Positions 23,342 to 32,790 of a stretch of DNA of 64,000 nt are shown here, in pieces (position 1 is the stretch's first letter; each line of letters begins with the position of its first letter). A model generated the notes under the pieces. That model was not told the DNA's origin. It saw nothing but the letters and a program-made list of their open reading frames with translations, and did no database searches. Source of the DNA: Liolophura sinensis (Eukaryota; Mollusca; Polyplacophora; Chitonida; Chitonidae); assembly GCF_032854445.1 (NCBI RefSeq), contig NC_088304.1, forward strand, positions 10,117,704-10,181,703. The letters run 5' to 3'. The position numbers and the translations under genes are program-made.

Positions 23342-25109
23342 TCATGACTTGAGCCATGGGTGAGCCTCTAATGAGCTTTTACTTCTGTCTCCATAATCAT
23401 ACAGTAACTCTTCTCCAGACTGGATGTCTCTTGACGCCACCAGTATCAATCGAGGTGTGCCCTTCACTTCAGTTAACTTCGTATGACAGTTTCCCTTCTT
23501 GCTGTGGTTCAGCAGCCTTCCCAAACGACCCGACTCCAATGTAGCATCAACGCTGTGAAAGAAAAACCAGAAAGTCCACATTACTAACTTGTTACTAACC
23601 TGAAAAATTTCTTTTTACAAAAGTGGTTAATGAAGTTCATTTTTCTTAAGGATAACATGCAAGCCCATCTTCATCTATTCACCCAAATGAATGAGAATGT
23701 GCAACGACACATTATATTTATACTGCAGATGCAACACATGTGTAAAATGCATACAATATTTGTGTTTAATGTTGTGCTCAAGAATTTTTCATTTACGTGA
23801 CAGTGGTCATTGATATTATGAGCGAAGAAAACCAGAGGGCACAAAGTTAACCATTAAAGTTTGGCAAATACTTTGTCATACTACTTATTTCAAGTATGCG
23901 CACCTCAGGAATGGAATAAATTATCAACACAAATCAGGAGTCTTACTTCTACATCTATGTTTGAATCAAAACTAAAATCTGAACTCCTGCAACATATGCC
24001 TAGTATGTAGTATTTGTACAGCAGCAAATATGGGTCATGCACATTTCATTTGTGTTTTTTTTTTTTTTTTTTTCGTATTTCTTTAAAACACAGTTTTGTG
24101 AATAATATTAGTACCCTATCAACCATCATCAATATTAATTTAGAATTGTAAGTTGGTATACGGTAAGCTCAGTGGAGCATTCTTCCCACCAATACTCTAT
24201 CACGTGTTTATCTCTGTATATGGTATATTGGTGAATGAATAAATGAAATGAATTAAATGAGACAGTTTAACAGATGTGACACACAGAGAATTTCACCGTG
24301 AGTGCCCTCTAAAAGTGCACACCATAGTGGTGCAAGAAGCCAAGTGAACAAACGCATACTGAGGATTTCATGAGGAACAACATCATTTAAGCTCTAAATT
24401 GATTTATATATTTGATTAGTGTTTTATGCTGTTCTCAGGAACATTTCACTTATATGGTGGTAAAAAGCCTTAACATTGTGGTGGGAGGAAACCGAGCAGA
24501 TACCAGGGAAACCCACAACCATCAGTAGGTAGCTGGCAGGAGCTGGACTTGAATGCATTGATGAGCAGCCCCAGAGTTAATAATCCCTTGGTCATGGAGG
24601 CCCCATTAAATCCTGAAGTTTACTACTAAGTTGGAACGTAGCTCGTTTTTCACACTCACCAATAGTTCTTATTCTTGTGTGTAAAGTAGTACATGTAACA
24701 GCCAAACTTGTCTGGCCTTTGTGCGTATTCCTCCTCTCGCAGTTTGGCCGTGTTGAGATCAATTAGGTCACCAGCGTACTCCACTACAAATCCTCCTCGC
24801 CGGAAATCCTGTGTAGCAATCACACCTCGTCCTTTACCCTCAAATTCCACGACCTGGGGAAAAATCACAACAAATATTACCATATTATAACAAAAAATTT
24901 TACTGACATAGAAAATACTTATTTTATTGTGGAAATTAACACTGCCATTTAAAAAAAAAAATATGCTTTCACACAAATGCACAGGAGGTACAGTGTACAT
25001 TGTACACGTTGTTATGATTAAAACACAATACATAAGGGTCCCCTCTTACCTTTAAGCCAATTTCTTTCCCATTTAATACTGCATCTTCAATACGGTTTTC
25101 TTCATCTTT
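23342..25109 (-). CDS. KMT5A: KMT5A catalytic exons (pre-SET helix and SET domain)
   Basis: Three exons (25050-25109, 24660-24853, 23342-23552) join cleanly in phases 0 and 2. They encode the whole catalytic unit: substrate-side helix, SET-N (GKGRGVIATQDFRRGGFVVEY), the YMYYF strand, the Asn-His cofactor motif in LLNHSKKGNC, and the pseudoknot segment ELLYDYGDRSK. The stop codon TGA is at 23342-23344. The compact C-terminus ending in PWLKS is the SET8 signature and separates it from other SET families. Confidence 0.95.
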
Positions 25110-27537
25110 CTGTTGAAAATAAAACAAACTGTCAAACAACCACATAGCTTTAAAGGGGCCACCATGGGGTCAACTCCAGCTCATGCTGCCTTCCTCTCCG
25201 GAGATACGTGGGAAGGTCTGTCAGTTACCAGCAGATGGTCGTGGGTTTTCTCTGGCTCTGCCTGGTTTCCTCCCACCAAAATGTTTTAAGTGCAATATTG
25301 CTGAGTAAAAAAAATTAAATAAAATAATAAAATAAGCTTTAATAATAACACTGAAGTTTCTCACTTCAAACACTTCTCCCATAAAATCTGGAAAATACCT
25401 ACAAAAATTCATTTGATACTCATTTTTGTTATCTCCAGACCACCATCTTGAATTTACGAATTTCATGTCATTTGGACATTCTCATTCAGACACCGCGAAG
25501 GTCTGTTTAGTGACGGAGAAAAATGAACAAGGATTCAGTCAGGTTTTTATAAACAGAAATTTCCGGCCACGCATCCATACTCCTCACAATTCCATGCTCC
25601 TCATGCAACTCCATACTCCTTACAATGCATACTTCAACAACTGCCTAATGTAGATTTCATCAGTTACAATATTCAGCTCCACTTCAATACTCCTCATATA
25701 ATATATAAAATTTTTCATATAATATATAAAATTTTTCACTAGCGGCCAGCATTATGGTGTAAGGAAACCGGGCAGAGCCCGGGGGAAACCCACGACCATT
25801 CGCAGGTTGCTGAGAGTCTTTCCCACTTACGCGCAGTCAAATAAGTTAGATCTGGATTCTAGCCTACCTCCACATCAGTCACGGCAAAACTAACACTTCA
25901 TCAGCAGACAAGGCCATAGGTAATCCTTGGTAAGAATCAGGGACATACCTTTATGTTTGACACACACTGACGATTGCTTCTTCGGACGGGAAAAATAATC
26001 AGTGAGGACGTGATTGTTAGCAGCTGGATCCGTCTTCCTNNNNNNNNNNNNNNNNNNNNNNNNNNNNNNNNNNNNNNNNNNNNNNNNNNNNNNNNNNNNN
26101 NNNNNNNNNNNNNNNNNNNNNNNNNNNNNNNNNNNNNNNNNNNNNNNNNNNNNNNNNNNNNNNNNNNNNNNNNNNNNNNNNNNNNNNNNNNNNNNNNNNN
26201 NNNNNNNNNNNNNNNNNNNNNNNNNNNNNNNNNNNNNNNGCTGGATCCGTCTTCCTGAGTCGATGAGAAAGAAAACATTCATGAAGAAACATGAGCACAA
26301 CCATGAAACAAACAGTGTAACAAAGTTGTCTATGACTATGAGGGGAAAGAACTTTACATATAAAATCCATTGGAAAAATATCAAAGCTCAAAATAAGAGC
26401 TCATCAGGCCTAATATGAAGGCAGCAAGCAGGGGCTAGTTTCACAATGTGATCATCTTAATATTGTGCCACAAAGCCTCCAGGTTGTAACGGAGGAACTT
26501 CAACTGAATTCATGACCATATTGAGGCACATGTCACATCAGAAAATCTGATGTTTGCACAAAAATGATTTCGTGAACAAAAGAAAGCTCTTCCTTCTGTC
26601 ATTACACTTACTTCTTCCGTTGTGTTTTAGGTCTGGCCTCTGGTGTGGACACAGGAGTTACCTCCCCTTGTAGTTCTGACCCTGGACCTTTAACCTCTGG
26701 CTTTTTGGGTCTTCCACGTCGCTTTCTACCCTTTTTTGACCCCGTTTTAGGTCTCACAACCTCAGAGCTGTCTGACACTGGGTTAGGTTTATTGTCTGTT
26801 ATATTTTCCTTGCCAGCTTTGCCCGCTGAAATGTCTTCTGCTAGACGCTCAGCTAGTTTCTCACAGGCATTGTTTGATGCTTTGATGTCTGTGGTAGAGT
26901 CTGGTGAGGATACCCCAATGGGCTGAACGTCTGTCTTACTTTCTGCTTTGTCTTTAACAGGTGATGTTTCAGGAGTAGGTAAAATGTCTTCAAGCCTAAG
27001 GCTGTCTTTACTTACAGATTCCGAAAGACAAGAACCTGAAAGATTCATGCATTCGTTTAATAACATATATAATTTATCCTTCTGCTCACAGAAAAGCGTG
27101 ACAGCTGTAAATTCCTCTCCTATCTATATCCACATTGCTGTCATTGGTTGCAACATTTTTCAGAGCATACGATTCTCTTGATTTTAAAAATATCAGGTTT
27201 GATCACATTTCATGAACAAATGGTACAAAATGTTGTATTTATGTGGTGTTTTTAAGATTAAATACGACTTAAGTTTGATGTGGATTAAATTTTTAAGTAG
27301 CAAAGTTGAAACTACGGCATAGTGACGTAACCAAAGACGTAATGGAAGATACATGCACATAAGTTAACGTTATGAATGCTTCGTGAAATGAGCCCCAGCA
27401 GTCTGGAGTCAAGAGCTGTTCTAAGTGGTAAAATTTCAAACAGGAAGGAACACACTATTAAAATACACACCTTTATCTGGACTTCCATGAAAGTAGTCAG
27501 TGATTTTTGGGGACTCGCACACCTGTTGTTTCTCCAT
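23342..27537 (-). CDS. KMT5A: Histone H4K20 monomethyltransferase SET8/PR-Set7
   Basis: KMT5A places the single methyl group on histone H4 Lys20 and controls chromatin compaction, replication licensing and mitosis. Exons on the minus strand: 27471-27537, 26612-27035, 25949-26254 (broken by the N gap), 25050-25109, 24660-24853 and 23342-23552, about 347 residues in all. In order: PIP-box 1 (SPKITDYF), acidic Ser-rich linker, KEN motif (about 98-100), AT-hook-like KRRGRPKK (about 127-134), PIP-box 2 (HVLTDYFSRPKK), pre-SET helix (ENRIEDAVLNGKEIGLK), then the SET domain with GKGRGVIAT, GCYMYYF, RLLNHSKKGNCHTK, GEELLYDYGDRSK and the C-terminal EAHPWLKS. All SET motifs are present, so an active enzyme is expected. 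Anomaly: exon 25949-26254 ends in phase 1, whereas 25050-25109 starts in phase 0. A small missed exon or a sequence error is likely. Confidence 0.95.
24402..24605 (-). mobile_element. Diverged SINE-A in a KMT5A intron
   Basis: Recognisable tail, core and GGAGGCCCC end, with deletions in the middle. It lies 55 bp from the end of the 194-nt SET exon. Confidence 0.75.
25160..25335 (+). mobile_element. 5'-truncated SINE-A in a KMT5A intron
   Basis: Starts at the CTCATGCTGCCTTCC region, lacks the tRNA head, and ends in an AAATAAAATAA tail. Confidence 0.75.
25690..25836 (-). mobile_element. SINE-A fragment next to a 22-bp direct duplication
   Basis: 25741-25836 matches the SINE-A middle (GCGGCCAGCATTATGGTG). 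Immediately before it, ATATAATATATAAAATTTTT occurs twice in tandem. Confidence 0.65.
25949..26254 (-). CDS. KMT5A: KMT5A exon with PIP-box 2, interrupted by the assembly gap
   Basis: The acceptor is at 26255-26256 and the donor at 25948-25947 (AAAG then GTATGT). Reading from the acceptor into the gap gives KKTDPA; reading out of the gap gives RKTDPAANNHVLTDYF in the same frame, so both sides describe one exon, probably 89 nt long without the Ns. LTDYF followed by K four residues later is the PCNA-binding degron core used by the CRL4-Cdt2 ubiquitin ligase in SET8 proteins, with Asn in place of the usual first Gln. As called it ends in phase 1, which does not match the next recognised exon. Confidence 0.8.
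26040..26239. other. Assembly gap of exactly 200 N
   Basis: Exactly 200 unknown bases. The 17 bases before the gap (26023-26039) are identical to the 17 after it (26240-26256), and the coding frame agrees on both sides. The simplest reading is a placeholder between two contig ends that overlap by 17 bp, so little or nothing is missing. Confidence 0.9.
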
Positions 27538-28805
27538 GCTGTTGTACTCTTTACAATGAATATGATAGGCTGCAACTAAACATTAAATAAATACCAAAAC
27601 TTCTGCAAGAACTTGGGCATATAAAAACAATAAGAACAATAATTGTAAGTGATTCAAAGCGAATATAAACTGAGCAGAAAGGTTTTCTTGCCTCCTGACA
27701 GCTGCATTATTCCGCACTGTAACTTGAGTGGCTCTGCCACTCCAATCAGTTACATATTACAAAATAAAATAACATATGCTGTTCACATTGCTATTCTATT
27801 CAATATGCTATAATATCAGGTTATTATCAGACACAGTTCTAAGAATATCTTCCACCAAGTTAGATGCCTGCCACTACAGCATGCGGGTTAAAGGCCGGAA
27901 TGACAACAGACAGATGTAAAGACTGGACCCTCCTTTCCATTTTAAGCACCACCAGTCAATAGTGTATTCAATGCATCTATACAATTTTCAGCTTTCCAGA
28001 TAGTTAGAGCATATCCATTTAGTACAAGCAGGGCTTTTTCCTGTATGCTTCAACATGAAGTGGGCATTTTCATTTCACTCATCACATGATCTCAAACTTC
28101 CTGGCCATCTTCAGAATAGCTTTCAAATAGTTTGGTGACTTTTTAACCTCAATTTGCTTGTACCCAGAGCATTGATGTTGAATGGTTAAACGTTTTATGT
28201 AACCGGTCCAATATAAAATATGCATGAAACGTTTAACTTGCTGAATCATAGCCTAATGAAGTAGATGTTGTATGCTAACAATATAAAAATTTCACCATGT
28301 TTTTGTTTTACAAATGGCTGATTTGAGCAGAACAGTAGTCCATATTGGTGGTTGGTGTCTTTCATTTGCACAAGACTTCTATGATAACAAAGACACTCCT
28401 CGTCCAGGACCTTCATTGTGTTCGAAATTATCACTGTAAGCGTTGAGACTCCAAAGACGCTTGGCCAGCAGAACAGGAGTTGAACTCTTTCGGGGATAGG
28501 CGAGTAAATACCCTAAGCAAGGTGGTAGGGCTAGACTTTTTGTAAAGGCTTACCCTACAACTGTGCTAGGTTAAGGCAACGGTTTTTTCTACTGTCAACC
28601 AGACAACTTTATACTGTAACGGTTTCATCAACAATATTGGAAAAAAAGCCAGAAATATCTTTATCTGAGTGTTGAACAACATCGCAACCATTGTGTTGTT
28701 GTTGCACTGCACCATCTGGCACATGTTTATTCTCCTTTCAGTCCTTACATCATAAATAACGATAGTTAATTTCAATAACGGCTACGTTAAGACTAATGTC
28801 TTACC
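27538..28805 (-). other. KMT5A 5' UTR end and probable first intron
   Basis: Upstream of the KMT5A start a splice acceptor (GTTGCAG) ends at 27570, so 27538-27569 would be 5' UTR. A strong donor on the minus strand (GAG then GTAAGA) sits at 28805-28800. Together they suggest a non-coding first exon just upstream of 28805 and a 1.2-kb intron between. Apart from a small hairpin element near 28521-28575, I see nothing recognisable inside. This is inferred from splice-site consensus only. Confidence 0.45.
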
Positions 28806-29256
28806 TCATGGATGAGACTGTCTAAAGTTATCCCAAGGAACATAACATCCTTAATATTATATTTAGTAAGAAAAAAGTCCAATGTATCAACAAATTCTCG
28901 ATGTAAACTTTCTAAAGACTGAAAAGCGATTTGATTGGTCAATAAAAATCTCGCTTCAACGAGAGGTTTTCCGTCAGAGATCGTGATGTTTAAAAGCCTT
29001 TTTCTAAAACCCTTGTTTTTAGTTAGTTCATATAAAGTTAAAATCGTTAACTTTATTGCAGTTTTTCATTTCAATGAAACATAACAATCAACTTTAATAT
29101 TGTTTTTGTGGTCTGGTATGTATGAACTTTTAATCCTTGCTGATTGGATAATATATCGGTTAGCCAATGAGCGAGCGGCTTTCATGATGACAATGGCGGA
29201 AACACCTGTCCAAGTTATGGTATAAATACCCGGTGCATCTTGGGAAGTGCGTAGTA
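28806..29256. promoter_or_regulatory. KMT5A/SBNO1 head-to-head promoter region
   Basis: This lies between the proposed non-coding KMT5A first exon (minus) and SBNO1 (plus). It holds CCAAT boxes in both orientations (ATTGG near 28932 and 29141; CCAAT near 29164) and a TATAAATA box at about 29221, placed to start SBNO1 transcripts near 29250. On the minus strand, 29233-29253 reads like a loose ZNF143-type site (ACTAC, then TTCCCA, then ATGC). Motifs are read directly; function is inferred. Confidence 0.5.
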
Positions 29257-29307
29257 ATGGCCGCGATGAGCCAGATAGTTTGTGGTTACATCTATCTCGT
29301 CAAGTGA
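29257..29307 (+). promoter_or_regulatory. Upstream ORF overlapping the SBNO1 start codon
   Basis: A 16-codon ORF (MAAMSQIVCGYIYLVK) with G at -3 and G at +4 ends in a TGA whose last base is the first base of the SBNO1 ATG (TGATG at 29305-29309). Such overlap is used elsewhere for termination-reinitiation. If transcription starts about 30 bp after the TATA box, the uORF start lies within a few bases of the cap and may be skipped. Confidence 0.5.
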
Positions 29308-32300
29308 TGGCAACAGAGACAAATGTAAGCCAAGACAATGGACAAAAACTGTCTCAGTGTCACATGAAAGTACAATTTACACGACTATCTGTTCAAATGT
29401 CCGATTACTGACGTCTGTCGGAAGAAATCAGAAGTGGAATTGGTGAATTCCATCAGTTCCTGGTATCACGACTGAACTCCGGGCTTGCGTCGTCAGGCAA
29501 GAGTGCACGTGTGCCCCGAAAATAGATGTTTCGACGGTGACAGTGGTTATGTTTTGTATGCTACCACTGACTCAAGAGTCGGAATGATAACCGTTGACAG
29601 CAGCATGCAAAAGGCGTCTAGATCTTGTGTTCTTTTTATTTCCTCTTTAAAATTCAACCGCTGTATGGCGGAAATCATGAAATAGAGAGGAGATACAATG
29701 TAATATAATGTTCTTGTGAAAGTGAAAGTCATATTTGTGTCCATCACATCAAACATCCTTCTTTAATTAAAAGTTTTTAGGATGACTTTAAACCAATTAG
29801 AATGGCCATAACATGTCAAGTTTGTTTAATGAACATAGATCTGATAACGGTGCTACCTCACCTTTCAAGCGATTCCCGTTTTCATAACTAATTGTAATGT
29901 TTCTTCTACAAAAAATTGTCTTGAGTAATATCAAGAGAGATGTGTATATATTCTGTAAGATGGATGGGAAGCGAGAGACCACATGATCTCCTTGGTAACA
30001 AACGATGTTGGTGAAGGAGACTGTTCTCCCAACGTTATTGCATAGGAAAATGCCTATGTTTGAATAGCTGTCAGCAATCTTCTATCTCTTGGATTTGTGT
30101 AATTTTCAGCTTTCCAGAAAGTCTGAGTATTTCTGCAGAGTTTTCATGATGTTATTTTGTATAACTAGGCCTCACTGGTTGCTAGTGAAATGGCAAAAAG
30201 TGACCTTTTCCCCAATGCTTTAACATTGGACGACCATTTTTGTTCTTAGCCGTGAAAGGGTGGTCACATGACCTCCAACTTACAGAAATGGAAACGTTCC
30301 TCCTAAACAAATGTTGATTTACACACACCTGAAAAATCACTCATGCGTATGAATTCATGGTAGTTGTGTTTGTGATTTTTGATGACTCCAACATTTGCAA
30401 GTTTCTAACAGACAGTATAAATACACTCCTGCTTTGTAGATTTAACTTTGTTTCATGCGGCATCTTTATATGACACAGGCTCTAGTAACATGTGCTTTCT
30501 TAACAATAAATAAATCGTAAAGATAGAAGTTTCTAGTTTGTTTCCTCCTGTAGCATCTGATGGGGCCGTACATGAGGGTAAATTTTGGTAAAACTAGAGA
30601 GCATCTGAGTATTTTGCAACCGGCATGATATGATGACTAACATTGGGGTCTTTTGCAGATTTTTAAGGTTTTATGTATTGCAGGGCGCTGAAACTATCAT
30701 ATTTGATGGCCAGACATATTCTTATTACTTTTCTGGCCTTAAATTTGAACTTTAATTTACATTTTTAATGGTAAATTCTTACGTAAGGCCGAACTCTCCT
30801 GGCTTACATTTGTTTTCTATGTGTCGTTGCAGCCCGTTTCGTTTACAGATATATTGTCAGCAGCTTTAGACGAATCTGGTATTGGAGATTTGGACGACTT
30901 TGATCTTGGTTTCGCAGACACAGTTCCTGTCAATGGTGGTGACTACAATGGAACATCCACACTGCAACATAATTCCCAAGTCGGGCAAACAGCTGTGAGC
31001 ATTTAGGAAAATATACATTTAAAACTTTTAAAGTGATAACTATTAACATTTTTGTATATTTTGTGTTCTTTTCTTTTCTTTCAGTTTTCCCTTGTGTAGA
31101 ATTTGTGATATTCAATCTGTTTAGAGGACATTAAAAAGCAAACCTGATGTTATAAATAGTTGTGAAGAAGTTTTAGTACAAGTTATTTATTTTAGGTCTT
31201 TTTTTTATATATTGAGGAAAGGTGTATATCATTTTAAAGGCCCCTCCCCCACTTCCCACCACCATATTGTTCTTATCAATAACTTTTACATGACGTTCAT
31301 CGCAAATACTTGATATTCATAGGAAATACTGTATTTACACAGAAAAAAGTTGCCACCAAAAGTGCACTTTGATTTAAATGAAGCTAATTAAATATTAGTT
31401 GTATTAAAATTCATAGTTTTGCCCCCCCCCACTTTCCACCACCATATTGTTCTTATCAATAACTTTTACCTGACGTTCATCGCAAATACTTGATATTCAT
31501 AGGAAATACTGTATTTACACAGAAAAAAGTTGCCACCAGAAGTGCACTTTGATTTAAATGAAGCTAATTAAATATTAGTTGTATTAAAATTCATAGTTTT
31601 GCCAGCGCGATTTATCATCCTAGTGTCAAAACAAACCTGACCGTTCAGTGGATTAATGGTTAGAGCGTCCACCTCGAAGTCGAGAGACCCAGAGGTTAAA
31701 AGGGGTTCTGGTCATACCAGAGACTTTAAAATTGCTGCTGCCTTGCTTGGCACTCAGCACTGAGAGATTGGAGCAAGGGAACATGATTGGTTGACCAGGT
31801 GTCAGTATTATGTGACTGAGTGGGATGTTATGTCTGGTGTCTTCGGCATGATACTTCAGTGGTGGCAGCACTTTGGTGGCATGGACTCATTGTGCCACAA
31901 GAAAACACAATATATGTACACATACCTAATGACTCCTCATCGTCATATAACTGAAAAATTGTTCAGTTCAAAGTTAAACCACAAGCATTCATTCATTTGT
32001 TCATTCTAAACAAACCTCAAAACATCTTCATAAGGTTAACAAAACTCCAGGCAACTTAGTACTAAAGTCATGGACTAAATTTTAGCTTTTTAGTACCTAA
32101 AAAATTCCCAGCCTGATTTATTGTATCATCTCCTCTCAAACCGCCACGACCGGCCCGGATAGCACAGTTGGTAGAGCGTCCGCTTCGGGACCTGTATATC
32201 CAGGATCAATCCTTGATCGAGTCACACCTAAGACTTTAAAAGAGGAAGTTGTAACTTCCTCGCTTGGCGTTCAGCATGAAGGGGATAGTGCAACGACTGG

Positions 32301-32790
32301 TTGACCCGTATCAGTATAATGGCTCAGGTGGGGCAGCTTACTTGCCTTCGGTAAGTCGTCTCAGTGAAGCAGCACTAAATAAAAGCGAGGTGGAAATCCG
32401 TCCTGCAACAAGGAGGCACATTACACGTTCATGCACCCTAATGATTCCTTCGTCGTCATATGTCTGAAAAATTGTTGAGAACGACGTTAACCCCAAGCAC
32501 TCACTCACTCACTCAAACCACCACTAATACCGGGTACCTTTAATCTTATCAATCAGTAAAAAATATCTAAACCTTTATGTCATTATGTCCTGTCTACCTA
32601 TGCACAGGTTGAAAATGCCACAGCTGAACCCGAAGCCATGCTGCAGCAACCAGCTCTGGACCCAAACCTGGACCAAGTGGACATGTTTACACAGGCGCTT
32701 CAGCAACTGTCAGCGACGGCTCACATGGTTCCAAAGGCAGAGCCTGTCCCCCAACCAGTGGCCCCGCTGGTATCACAGCCTGTACAACAG
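29307..32790 (+). CDS. SBNO1: SBNO1 exons 1-3 (N-terminus)
   Basis: Exons 29307-29324 (MATETN), 30833-30994 and 32608-32790, all phase 0, residues 1-121. The segment [20 protein letters not shown] aligns with the start of vertebrate SBNO1 (LLLAALSESGI), which supports this start codon. The rest is rich in Gln, Pro, Val and Ala without a recognised fold. Intron 2 contains a 180-bp tandem duplication and two SINE-B copies. Confidence 0.9.

Noticed and set aside
31641-31720. tRNA gene
   Set aside because: The tRNA-like text is the head of a SINE-B-related element with a long downstream body.
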